Shown here one piece after another: positions 46,208 through 58,192 of a stretch of 64,000 nucleotides of DNA. Location: positions 4,707,246 through 4,771,245 of the forward strand of contig NC_087081.1 in the NCBI RefSeq assembly GCF_026151205.1. Reading direction: 5' to 3'. This stretch comes from Bolinopsis microptera (Eukaryota; Ctenophora; Tentaculata; Lobata; Bolinopsidae). The translations under genes and the position numbers were made by a program. Positions within the stretch are counted from its first letter, which is position 1; every line of letters begins with the position of its first letter. The notes beneath the pieces are model-generated. The model worked only from the letters and a program-made list of their open reading frames with translations. It was not told where the DNA came from and ran no database searches.

Positions 46208-49200
46208 CTAAGTCGAGTGAACGGCCTTTCGGCAAATGTGTTCCTTATGAAATCTTCAAGCAATCCAGATTGACGGCGACGCCCACGCACACTCCGATAA
46301 GCACCACAGTAAGGTCCCATACTGTACAGAGTTGGACCCGCGTCCTCAGCCAAACCATCTTTGATCACCGCAATATACTTTGCAATGGTAGACCCGGTCA
46401 ACCAGAGATCACGAGTCTGTCTACAGTTGAATGGGTCGGGGTCCAACTCTAAAGCAGATCTCAAAATGAAGCTGTTTGGGGAGTTGGCTCTAAAACAGGG
46501 TACCAGAGCTCTCCTGTATACCTCCATCATTTCTGAGCCGCTCACAATATCAGCAGTTGGAATAAATTCGTCAGGAATTCCAGCGTGAATTTGATTTATG
46601 TGTGTGCTGATGTTAGCTGCAGATAAATTGGAGTTCCTCTCAGCAGTTGGCTTCTTTTTCTTTGATTTGGTGGACTGCTTTTTCTTAGGAGCTTTTGTCT
46701 GGTCATCTGTGTGATTCTTCAAAATATCGTCGAAGGTCGCCTTTGCTTTTTTTGCTGCGTCAGTTTCGTACCAGATGCGTTCCGTCTTTTTCTTCGGCTT
46801 TCTTTTCTTGCCTTTTTTGCTCGAATCTGGCTGACCATCAGTCATGAAATTTATACCTGCTGCTATAATTGGCTTACTCTTTAGTCGGACATATTCATTG
46901 ATAGCTAGATGGTCAACTTTAATCCGGGACTCATCTATGTTTACCAAATAAAGTCCCTCAAGAGTCTTGCACCTGCTTAAAGCGACATAAATCTGACCAG
47001 TTGCAAAGATCATAGTGCCTAAATCGCAAAACACGTGACTCAGAGACATGCCCTGCGCTTTGTGGATGGTGAGGGCGTACCCGGTGCTGATAGGAAACTG
47101 TCGACGATGGAGGTATGACTCTTCGAACAACTTCACTTTGCGAGTATCCCTCGTTATTGCAACATCGCCGTCGACTCCGTCAAATTGCACTAAAAGTTTC
47201 TCAACGATTGAGTTTGGGTCGTCGGACTGCCGCACGATTTGTTTGACTATTCCCATAGCACCATTCACGAGCCCTTTCGCGGTATCAATGTTTTTTCTGA
47301 GCATTATTCGGACACCCTCGCTCAAAATGAGGCACTTTTCAAGGTCGGCTGTATTTCGAGAATCACCCAATTTATCAATCTTCAGAACTGCATCTAATGC
47401 CCGTTTTTTGTCATTTTTAGTTCTGCCGTCGACTTCATCGTCTGCTTCAACTTTAATTGTATCAGGAAAGAGTTTTTTCATGACTGTGGCGTTAAAAGAT
47501 TCCATCATGTTTCGTTTGGGTAATAGACAGACAGTAGTAGGGAACTGTTTCTGTAAACTGAGGTAGTAATCAACGATTTGATCCAAGTGTTGGCTAGGCA
47601 GTTCGCATGGTCTGACTGGGATAAGCCGCTCTTGCAGAATGTTAATGTCTTCTAGACTCTGACGGCCAATACGAATCCTGCCAAGCATACCACTCCATTT
47701 TTCGTTAGCATCTCCATGTTGCCGTTGATTTATAGTGAGTTCATCAAACTCAAAGTTCTCCCAAAGGTGACTCGGGATTCTAAGGCCTCCAGTTAACTTA
47801 TGGACATCATCCCCAGACAAATCCTGAAATGGCCGTTTGCCATGAACAGGCGGCAACTGTAGAAGATCTCCAAAGACAACAACGGTTTTTCCGCCGAACA
47901 AATCATCAGCACCGAAGATCTCTTGCAATCTTAAGTTTATTGACATCAACATCTCTGCCGACACCATGCTAATCTCATCGATAACAAGCAATGCTAAGTC
48001 TTTGAGTACAGTCCTTGTTTGCTGCATCGAATTCTTCTTGAGTGCGGTATACTTGGGCAGTTTTTCACCATGCTCAACTGGCAAACTAAAAAGACTATGA
48101 GCGTTTGTCCTCCCACATTTGCTGCAGCAAGCCCCGTTGGTGCAGTCAACGCAATATCAGTTGATTCATCGAAGAGGTTTTTTTGCACCCAAAGATACCC
48201 TTGAAGAGCTTTTATCAAATAAGATTTTCCTGTTCCGCCAAACCCACTTACATATAAATTGAGAGGTCGACTGCACTCCTTACCCGTGCATTCTTTGTCC
48301 CTGTGTCGAACCATATGCTCAATATGTTTGGTGACTTTGACGTACACTCTTTTTTGATCTTCGTTCAATGTTTTGACGAACGATTCAAGTTCCCCATGAG
48401 ACTTTATTTCGCTTCTATCGTTGACTATCTCAAAATCTCGTAGGCCGGATCTAAGACCTTGATTTCCGAGATCGATGTCATCCTCAGCCTGTGAAGGAGT
48501 AGCTGTACCAGATGCTGCCATTTTTGCTTCTGCTTCCTTTTCCATCTTCTCTTTAGCCTTTTCAATATTGATCTTCTTGCTCGACATTTCCTTGAGCTGT
48601 GTAAAGTCCTCGACGGCATCAAAATACGCATCGCTGTATTTGTCGTGAGAGCTTGCGATGTCCGCTTCATCTCGCCAAGGCTTATAAAGAGATAACATGC
48701 TGTAATAAAACAGCTCAGGGTCAGTATTTAAGGAATAGTTGTGATGGTATATAACGGGTTCTTTCTTTCTCCGTTGAAGAGTTCGTATATATTTTCCATC
48801 TTCACTTTTGATCTTGATATACTTGTCCTCGTCTTTCTTTTCAAATTTTTCAGGTTTCCCTATCGCTTTTTCGTACTTAGAGACAAAGTCGTAGAGCGTC
48901 ATGCTTTCAAAATCCTTTGTTCGAGGCCTATTGGGATAAAAAACGTGTACCCAATCGTCAAAGAATAGATTAGTGCTGTCAGGCTTCTGATTCTGTAAGT
49001 CACTAAGGTTCCTCATAACCCTAGTCCTACGATCTGGAGTGGTGGATGGGAGCCACACAAAAGTCTCTGAGGATCTCCATAGTTCGCCACTGTTTTGAAG
49101 GATCCTGTCAGCTGCTTCATGTGCCCCCATCTCACGAGATTTGAGAAGCTGGAACGCAAACTTGGAAAGATTCTGATACGATGTTTTGGACAGATCTTTC

Positions 49201-52200
49201 AAGTCTGCTTCATCAATGTCTACAACACTCGTTTCTCCCTTAGTTATGTATTTGGTAACATACTGCGTGATCGAGTGACTGTCTTCCGCAAGGAATTGAA
49301 TGTCCATATTACCTTTCCAGAGGAAGGATAATATTGGGTTATAGTCATTTATCCTTCTTTCTTCTTCACTTCTTGGCAAATCATACAATCGTTGCTTCAT
49401 CTGCTTTGTTTTTCTTCCAATCACACTCGAGAGAACATCATGAAGGATGAATTTCTGTGATTTTGGTCTTGGGAACCCAAATCTACAGGCGACTTGCGTT
49501 TTTGAACTAGTTTTGTTGGCCTTTGAAGGATTTTTGGTCTTTTTAAATGTTCTTAAGCAATACGGTCTACACGAATGATTTTGGTAGCTACCCACTACAT
49601 CAAACAATGTTGCTTCATTCACTGGATCAGGGAGTTTGCAAGTGATGTGTTTTTGGATGAAGCTTGCAACCTCTGCATCAGAACTTTTGCCGATCAGGGG
49701 ACTTTTATCAATCCAAATAAATGTGTGAAAGTGAATAGTACCTCGAGATTGATATTCATGTCTCACAAAGTATGACTTGACTTTCCCCAAAGGTTCTGCA
49801 TCAATTATAAACTTTAAAAGAGCATCAAACTTTTTGTGGATGTAAGTTGATGTCAATACAGGGTCCTTATTCAGCAAAGCAGAAGGAGACAGGTCATCTA
49901 TATTAGGTATGTCACTGTTGACATCTTTTAAATGTTGAATTAGGTCCTCCCAGTCGTACTCATTGGGGCTAAATGTGGCGAAAAAGGTTGGGGGACCAAA
50001 CTTTTCAATTTGCGCTTTAAGTTTTGCGCGGGCACTTTCCCAATAAGCTTGTGTGTTCGGAACCAACCTCAATACTTTGTTTATTCTTTTCAATAATGCT
50101 GGATCTTTCATTTTGATTTTGTTGAGCAAAGTCGCTGCATCTAGGTGTCCCATGCCTTGTACATTTTTTAGCGTGGCGAAGATGCTAGAACGGATTTTTC
50201 TACGCTCATTCTCCCCTGCTAAGTGAAACAAATGCTGTACATTTCTTCGAGTTGGCCCATTGCTGGACATCAGTCTACACTTTTCGTATTGCAAGGGCTT
50301 CGCTTCTTCGCCTCTAAAACCCTTCCTTCCACCAACACCCCAGCTGAAGATCTCAGGAAAAGCCAGCAGGTCCAGCTTTGTGTCTGTCAGATCTACAGGA
50401 TCATCATCTAATCTCAACAACCTGTATAGATCATCCATTAACTCAGGATTATCGTCGAGGATATCCATACCAGTGACAGTGAATTCTTCGATTAAGTTCT
50501 TGTAGTCTTCCTCAGTCATCTCTTCCATCATTTTCTTAGACCCCTTTTTATCTCCATCATCTGATTTCACGTCCTCGAAGAAAATATTTGGACTTGAATA
50601 CTCCTCTGCTGCTGAAGAAATCTTGGCAGATGAACCTGAAGCTGATGTCATATCAGAGAAATCATCACTACTTTCTGTCCCGCCTCCAATTAAGTCGAGT
50701 GATTTCTCGCACTTGAAGCAGCACCCATGTAAAAGTGAGTTTGCCAATCGCTCAGAGTAGAAAACGTCTAAACTTTGGAATACACTGGGATCACAGTCTT
50801 CAAGATTTACGGGTTGATTCTTAGGTGACGGCTTTTTGTACTTCGCGAGTCTTTTAAAGGCTGCTATAGTTGCTTTGAGATGTTTCTTGCAATGTTGACA
50901 ATGGATGGACTTGACTAAAGCGATGCCAATATGGCGAAGAATATGGTCGCTATAGAACTTGTTTTTGGATCTTAAAGTGGACCTTTCTTTAGCAGAAATA
51001 TTTTCAGGGAAGTTCTCCGTGAGAAGCCTAGTTTCTTCCTTATCTTTCAAGCCGATAACCTCAGAACATTTCATTTCCTCTGCAGGTAATTCCAAATCCT
51101 CGAACCTCTTATCGAGGATATCCTGGCAGAGGGAAATATGGTGATCACACTTTATGCACATACCATCTCTACGTGACTCATTATCATTAGCATTTGCATA
51201 TAGCCCCTGTACTTCACAGTACGAGTCATACAAAGCTGTAGACCTTTTTTGTATTTTGAGTGTTAGAGATCGTGAGGGTTTCGTAAAGTGTGATATGCCT
51301 TTGCTTGACTTTTTCTCAACGTCCTCGTAGCATCCGTCACATAACTGCCTTTCCTCTTTCATAGAATCTAACAGGGACAAGGTTTTTACTTTTGTGCTAT
51401 AAAAAAATTTGGCTCCCCAGCTTGCTCTCAATTGATGGCTATTCGAAACTGCTTTTACGCTGCCTTTTGTGTTACGCCTAGCTTTCTTCTTGAGGGGATT
51501 TTCAGAGACTTTATTTAGGACACAGAAGGAGCACTTGTTGGTTTTGATCGAGTCATCTTCTGCAAGCAATGCTGATCTCATCTTTGCAAACGACGTTAGG
51601 ATCGCTTGGATGTGAAGCAGCTGGTAGCCTAGTGTGTTCTTTCCCAATCGCAACAGATTAATGACTCTATCTCTGTAATTTTTGACATCTTGATGGCAAC
51701 GAACGCAGAGGGAACCATTGCTGTTTAGCATCCTAGCCATATGCACCACACATTTTAGCGCAATCAACTTCCTCCTGCTGTTACTACTAGAGATATTTTT
51801 TATCCGGGCCATTTCTTCATTGCTGACTGTTGCAGAAAACTTCCATAAACTCTTATAGGAGGGATCTTCTTCGTCAAGACTCAATTCCATGTCTTTAAAG
51901 TCGACACTGGTCACGCTCTTGAACGGTTTTATATGACAATTACCGCCCTTATCTATGGTCTCATTCTCGTTGAAACTAATTTCACTGTCACATGATTGGC
52001 GTGGTTCCTCATCAACACTGATATCACTTTCCATGTCTGTTGAGTCATTGGGTAATTTAGCTGATTTTTTCAATGTACTACGAAGTGAAAATATGGAGCT
52101 ATTGCTTGAATTATCATCGTTGCTGCCGCTTTCCATTTCACATAAATTGTCAAGATATTCGTCATTTATATCGGCAACATCTTCTTTCTTTTCCGCAGGT

Positions 52201-54982
52201 AGCATTTCAGGCAATGACATGTCCATGTCTTCAGACGTGTAACTGTTCTTATGGCAAGCTCTCTTAGTAGACGGTTTGATACTCGAACCAGCGCTAGAAG
52301 TAGCAGAGGATGAATCGGAGGGATCTTGAGCTTTCTTATTGTCAGAGCAATCAAAGCTATCAAAGAAGTCTCTTGGAATCGCTCCCTCTCCATCTTCAAT
52401 ATCACTATCAACCTCACACATCATGTCAAGAATCTCACCCTTTGTTGGAACGTTTATTTTTTCATAAAGAGGGTTGTTCTTCACGAGCCATTTTATTGCC
52501 TTAATGACTTTCTCCACATTAATCAAAGATTGCCAAACCTTCCTGTTTTTGTTTGGCAGACCATGAAGGACAATAAAATTCTTTGGATTCAACAGTCCAT
52601 GAGGCACTCCTCCCGCTAATTGCTCAACGTTCGCCTGTATTGGGACCGGGATGTGGACACTAAATCCTTTGACTGCCGCCATTTTTTCATTGTTCGGCCG
52701 ATTTCCAACACTTGGTCCCAGCTTCAAAAACGTTTGGAACATTGAAATTTGTCGAATGAACATACACTCAAACTGGGACAAATCAGCTATTTCCATGGGA
52801 ACGATCCCTTCGTTCATCCCGTTCCTCACTGATATCCGTGGAACTTCCCCTTTGTCCATTTTAGTGTGACAGTAGTTGCAAATTCTTTTGCCCACCAACG
52901 TGTCAACATAAACACCTCCCATTTTAAGCCATTCATCTGACTGCAGATAGTGGAGAAGAAGCATGTATTCTGAGTTGACGATGTTCACCTTCTTCCATCG
53001 AGATGTTATGGTTTTGCATTTCTTAGGATCATCCTCAGTCAGCCTTCGACAAGAAATGCAAGGCACTGTATGGTTGGCGTTGACTGCAGTCAGGAATTCT
53101 AAATACTGTTTAGGAAAGTTTTCTTCCATAAACTGCTCATTAATGATTTGTTCCGGTCTCTCAACCTTGAATGTTTTTTCTGCAATCAGGGGTTCGTATT
53201 GCAGCAGTTTAATCAAATACTCGATATCCCCTGTTGCAGTTGCCGTATCCAAGTCTGACACAAATTGGTCGGCTGTTTTCATTTCATTGACAGTCTTATA
53301 GATAGATCGAGCATTTTTGGAGTGGACGCTCAATTGTCTCAGCAGAACTAAGTCACTTGAGCACTTGTTCTTCGCCTCCCTCCTTAAACAGATTTCGGGG
53401 TGATTACGCTGCTCGACTATCAAGCTGTAGATTTCATTTGCTTTGACATTGCCACACTTGTTTGACTCCTGAACGAAGGTTCTGGAATTTCTCACTTCTA
53501 AATTTTTGCATCTTGCCAAGAAGTCTTTGAAGCGAGTTACTGCAAAACCCCCAGCAGGAATGCAGTCGGTAGTACATCGTTCACTTTTTCTCGTTTCCTC
53601 TCTGCTCTTCTTTGAAGCCTTGTTGTAACGAAATGTGAATGGCTCCCCACTGAGAAAGCTGTACATAGGAAAGTAAGGTTCCGTACCTTTTCTGTGACAT
53701 TTATAGCCAAGGATGCTGTCATGGCGCTTCTCGTCAGTCTCAGATGTGTCCAACTTTTCTTTGTTGAGAAGCTGCTCCGATGTCAAGTTCAGCTTATGAC
53801 AACGGCCATATAAAACTTTGATCCACAGATCACGGCTGTTCAAAATTCTCCTCTGAAGCTGTGATGCGACAAAATTCTTTTTGTAATGGTTTGTTTTTCC
53901 TTTAAAATTGAGAGACGGGTACCATTTTTTAATGATGCTGTTGGTAAATTGATCATTCAAATGCTCCATCATCAATCGAATAACGGCATTTTTCCATGTC
54001 AGCCTGCTCTTTGACCTCATGAACGTTTTTGATTTGAAAGTTCCTCTTTTTGAAACATAGGGAAGATTGGGGAGGAAGACACTTTTTCTGAATCCCTTGA
54101 TCCTCTCCTTGTGTAACAGGAATTGCAATTTTTTATTGTTGCGGGTCATGTGCGTCCTTATCTGTTTCATGGCCTGCTTCCTTTTCAAGCAATAATCTAT
54201 GTCATCGTCAAAATCGTCCCCAAATTCTTCAAACAATCTGCTTCGGCGATACCGAGTTCTTCTAGACTGCGACAGTTTTTCTTTCTTCGAATCTTCATAA
54301 TCCTTCCGTTTTTGCCTGGTTTCTGGTTTTTGCCTAAAAATTCGGAGTCCTTCCTTATTTCGATCGATCACATGTGGGACTGATTTATATTTCTTAGCTG
54401 CTTTATGAAGTGCAGATCTGCCGGCGGGAGAAGAGTAGTACCTACTTTGTGCTTTGTTTAGTGCAGATCTGCCGCCGGGAGAAGAGTGGTACTGGCTTTT
54501 TGCTTTGTTTAGCACAGATTTGCCGCCGGGAGAAGAGTGGTACTTGCTTTTTGCTTTGTTTAGCGCAGATCTGCCACCGGGAGAAGAGTGGTAGCGAATG
54601 TTTCTTAATGCACGCTTCATTTTTCTTAGTAGATATTTTTCACTTTCCTTAGGATCTTGCTCTTCATCCATTAGGGATTCTTCATCCATTGTCATTCCAT
54701 CATCTGAAGGCGAACTTTGTATTTCACTTTCCTTAGCATCTTGCTTCTCATTCTTTAGGTATACTTCATCCATTGTTATTCCATCATCTGAAGGAAAACT
54801 TCGTCTTTCACTTTCCTTAGCATATTGCTCCTCATTCATTAGGTATTCTTCATCCTCTTTCATTCTATCATCTGAAGGCGAACTATTTCTTTCACTTTCC
54901 CTTTTGAAAGGCTGATCATCGCTCTGATTATCTTTGAACGAAGAATTCCTGCTGCTTTCAAGACTGTCTTCTTCGGGCAAAT
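46208..54982 (-). CDS. Helitron main exon: Cys-rich region, Rep endonuclease and PIF1 helicase, one frameshift
   Basis: The exon follows an ATTTCAG acceptor at 54,983 and ends CTTAG|GTATAG. Counted from 54,980, an acidic repeat and YHSSPGG repeats occupy about 25-200. A Helitron N-terminal domain (CNYCHTK, then LSQFECMFIRQIS) occupies about 700-845. At least five CxxC modules lie at about 1085-1425. The Rep domain starts near 1540 with FPEIFSWGVGG. Its HUH motif HFH is at 49,725-49,733 (about 1750) and the two catalytic Tyr of QYVTKYITK are at 49,260-49,262 and 49,248-49,250. PIF1 motifs follow: GFGGTGKSYL (Walker A), APTGLAAANVGGQT, LLVIDEISMVSA (Walker B), GDLLQLPPV and YALTIHKAQGMSL. One base is missing at about 48,102, after GGQT. 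Lys-rich stretches (46,650-46,820) resemble nuclear localisation signals. The enzyme nicks, unwinds and replicates the element by rolling circle. Confidence 0.92.
48102..48103 (-). other. Single-base frameshift in the Helitron helicase
   Basis: The minus strand reads CAAACGCTCATAG. Helicase homology before it (NVGGQT) and after it (AHSLFSLPVEHG) are in frames that differ by one base, so one base has been lost between them. No other break is seen in the roughly 8.8-kb exon. Real mutation and assembly error are both possible. Confidence 0.8.
54390..54905 (-). repeat. Tandem repeats inside the Helitron N-terminal coding region
   Basis: Four 51-bp units (about 54,390-54,593) each encode a 17-residue Y(H/Y)SSP(G/A)GRSALNKA(K/Q)S motif. 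Three 84-bp units (about 54,650-54,905) each encode 28 residues around SPSDDGMTMDEE and KESE. Both arrays keep the frame. Arrays of Y-x-SSP-x-G type are known at the N-terminus of animal Helitron proteins. Confidence 0.9.
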
Positions 54983-55817
54983 CTGAAATACAATGTACAA
55001 AAATATTTTCACATGAACTGTATAAAAAATATAATCGTTATTATTATTACGATTATAACAAACAGGCTGGTGAAAAGATTTGGTGCGAGTCTCAAATATA
55101 TTCATATTCTCGGGATCTAAGATAATAAAGTACCGACGCGTACATGTAGTAAGATATTTTGGCCTAACATACGACAGCTGTGCAGCGAGGCTAGCTATTC
55201 GCGCAGAAACTTATAAAATTCAAATAGCAATGTCATTGATAGCACCCTCCTGATCTAATCTATTTTTAATGAGTTTGTTTACCTTATAATCGCAAAATAT
55301 TAGATTAAGGCTAAATATCGTTACATGGAGGATTTACGTTCATATTGAGACTGTGAAATATGTAATAATTGACCGGATATTATAATTTAAGCTCAAACAA
55401 TATGCGTACGTAATTATTAAAAAATACGTACAGTGCGTACTTTTTGGCCAATGTGTTGATTATTTTTGTGTTTAGAAGTGGCATGTATTTCGAAAATGTG
55501 CAATGAAAATAACATTTCAAAGTGAAAGAAGGGAATTAGAATTAACAAATTGTGGAATATTTTGTGACGTTTATGATCGCATCATGCACGTTAAACTATA
55601 ATATTTAAAGTGCAGCTGTAGATTGAAAATAATAAATAAAACAAGTCGAAGCAGTCTCGAAGGTTACGAAAGCCTTCTAATGCCAGACATTGAGGATCAT
55701 AATACTAAATTATCAATAAGACCTGCGGACAGAAAGCTGTTCTTTCAAAAAATCAATACATTGTAAAAGTAATTATTACCTCAACTTATTAACACAACCC
55801 TTATAACATTTTCTTAC

Positions 55818-58192
55818 CTTTTCTGTGTACGGAAGACTCAGAAGTTTGCTTTTTATATTTCCTTCCTATTCGTTTTCTCTTCGAATTTCTTTTGAAACTC
55901 TTTGTGAATTGTTTGTCTGTTCCTCCTCCACTAATGTCTTTGATGATTTCGCACTGGGAATGAAGTATAAGAAACCTCAAAATGAACCAAGTTGTCGTAT
56001 ATAAGAAGTTGGTCATGTAAATAATTATAATTAAGAGATTTAATTAAATTCACGACTAGACTTACTTTAGCTGCTTTCTTTCTTCTTTTTGCAGTCCTTT
56101 TTTCATGTTTTTCTTCTTCTTCGATAGATATCGATCTTTGTATGATTTCTATTTCGTCAAACTGCTTTAGTAATTGTATCTCTAACTGTAAAGCCTTAGC
56201 CTGCAAATTGTTCTTCATGTAATTCGTTACAATATCGATGTTTAAGTACCTTTTGATATATTTAATCGCTACACATCGTATACTAATTTATTTCTTTAGG
56301 AAGGAGTGCCAATTAGTCTGCATTGAATGCGCAATAAAAAGATTTAATCAAAAACATCACAATATTTCAAAAAATGAATTTTACAAACTTTTCGTTTTTC
56401 TTCTTTCTTTTTGTTTCGCTGAGCTCTTGTTTTTCTAATGGGTTTCTTTTTTGGTGCGACAGCTTCATCCCCTGTTGTCCTATTTTCGTATGAATGACAT
56501 TCTTCCTGCAATTTTGTACAATATCATAATTAATGTAAATATTATGTTGATATAACATATATTTGAAACAATTTTCTTCTGCGGGACAAATAATTATGTG
56601 GTATTGGTAAAGTGTCAATTTTATGCGACCTATAATGAATTTATGCTGCACAATTTTACAGCTAAATAAAAAGAAAATGTCAGATAATTAATTACAAGTC
56701 AGAGACAAACAGTTATGGATGCAAATAATTATAATCTTACATTTTTTGAATTGTTGCACAGCTCTTCTCCTAGGCCTAGTCTTTCGAATCCGTTGTGTAA
56801 ATTAATTCCAAATGATAGGGATTCTGTTCTGCATTGTCCATGTTTGTTTTTACTCACCTTAGCTTTATAAGCCTGCCAATGTTTCTCGTAATTGTATAGA
56901 AAGTAAAAAATAACTGATTGTAATTATTATTAATTTTAAGGAACTAATCGCACTTTGATAAGCTTTTTTTATATCAAAGTTAAGTTACAAACTTTTTGTT
57001 TTCTTTCTTTCTTCTTGAATCTCTGAGCTTGTGTTGTTTTACATTTAATGTTTTTCTGTTTCAGTACAAGAACTCCATCCCCGGTTGTCGTATTTTCACA
57101 TAGGTAATCCTTTTCCTGTAATTTTCATCGACTTAAAAAAGCTTTGTCTTATAATCTAAATCAACTCGAGAGTGACACTATTACTAATATATTTTGTGTT
57201 TTTGTCTACAGCAACCTGAATTTAATAAAAAAGGATCCGATAAAATGGGGTAATCATTGAATTAACAGTTTTACTCACCCTCTGGACATAACAATTTTCA
57301 GGAGCTTCAGAGGATGCCAACCCATAAATGAGTGTTGGATTTGAGACAACTTGACTCCAAAGTTCCTGTAAAACATGCTATTTATAAAACGTCTTCAAAT
57401 ATTTTTTCCGGAAATAAAATATTTATCCACAATACAGCCAATTAACCGTGCAACAACATGATAAAATAATTGTGATTTTGTCATTAAAAACCTGATTATG
57501 GGGTTTAGGTGCAAGTTCAGCTTTGATAAGTGGCGGAAATTCTTTTTCATAATTTTCAAGTATGTTTTCATTTTCACTCCCCTGAAAAATAATTATAATT
57601 AAACGGCCGATGTCACCTTTTCGAAAAAGTCTTAACTGATTTATACAAAGAGGTTGTAATAATTCAATTAATAATCAATATTACTGTCCATATTCTGAAA
57701 ATTGAGGAGCTTCTAATATATTTTTACGAGACCAAAATATATACAAAGATTTATATTTTATAACTATGGTCCCTTAAATTAACGAAAACTAATAAAATGA
57801 AAATTTATATAGTTGAGAGTTAACTCACCCAGCCTAAAACCACTGGAGTTTGTACTAGACAGTGTATACAGCTGCACTGCTCCCCATTATTTGTACCAAT
57901 ATTATGCGTAATGAATACCGTAACTCTCTAACATTGGAAATGGAATGTTGTATTATCAACTGCTATGCGTGAGTTTTGAGTAGTACTCAAGACTCAAATG
58001 ACTCAATGAGTACACTAGACACAAAGTTTGAACTATGTTTACTCAAAACTACAATTATTATACCTATATAATAAATGTCTGGTATGAAAATAAAACGATG
58101 CATTATTCTGTCGATATGATTATAATTGGACATACCTGGATTTTTATTCTCTCTGACCAGGCCGTTATAAGTTGAGCTCTGGGTCCTGACAT
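55818..58192 (-). CDS. Helitron gene 5' exons 1-8
   Basis: Eight small exons precede the main one. Exon 1 (58192-58136) starts with ATG and MSGPRAQLITAW. Exon 2 (57927-57829) has a CSCIHC cluster. Exons 3 and 4 are 90 and 87 bp. Exons 5 (57115-56993) and 6 (56505-56389) encode similar basic segments. Exon 7 (56200-56066) begins AKALQLEIQLLKQFDEIE and is a coiled-coil candidate. Exon 8 (55953-55818) is Lys/Arg-rich. Exons 1-7 are all multiples of three in phase 0, and exon 8 ends with one base that the main exon's two complete. The regular phases make this model credible without transcripts. I recognise no enzyme here. The charge suggests nucleic-acid binding or nuclear targeting. Confidence 0.7.
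56389..57115 (-). repeat. Duplicated exon pair in the Helitron gene
   Basis: Exon 5 (123 bp) and exon 6 (117 bp) are related: CENTTTGD versus YENRTTGD, TQAQRFKKKERKQK versus TRAQRNKKKEEKRK. Both are followed by the same GTTTGTAA donor. This is a tandem exon duplication that kept splicing phase. Confidence 0.8.

Larger units (their letters stand above)
45160..58192 (-). mobile_element. Autonomous-type Helitron with a 12-exon gene
   Basis: A rolling-circle transposon whose single minus-strand gene fits a 12-exon model: 58192-58136, 57927-57829, 57581-57492, 57365-57279, 57115-56993, 56505-56389, 56200-56066, 55953-55818, 54982-46208, 46049-45911, 45632-45535 and 45403-45160. Every junction has GT-AG signals and compatible phase. 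The predicted protein is about 3,360 residues. It carries basic N-terminal exons, Cys-rich modules, a Rep (HUH/Y2) nuclease, a PIF1-family helicase and a Ulp1-like protease. Only a single missing base near 48,102 breaks the frame. The DNA termini (5' TC, 3' hairpin plus CTRR) were not found, so the limits given are those of the gene. Confidence 0.85.

Noticed and set aside
47048-54915. Many plus-strand frames of 60-170 codons
   Set aside because: All lie opposite the Helitron coding exon, whose domains and splice junctions explain the sequence.
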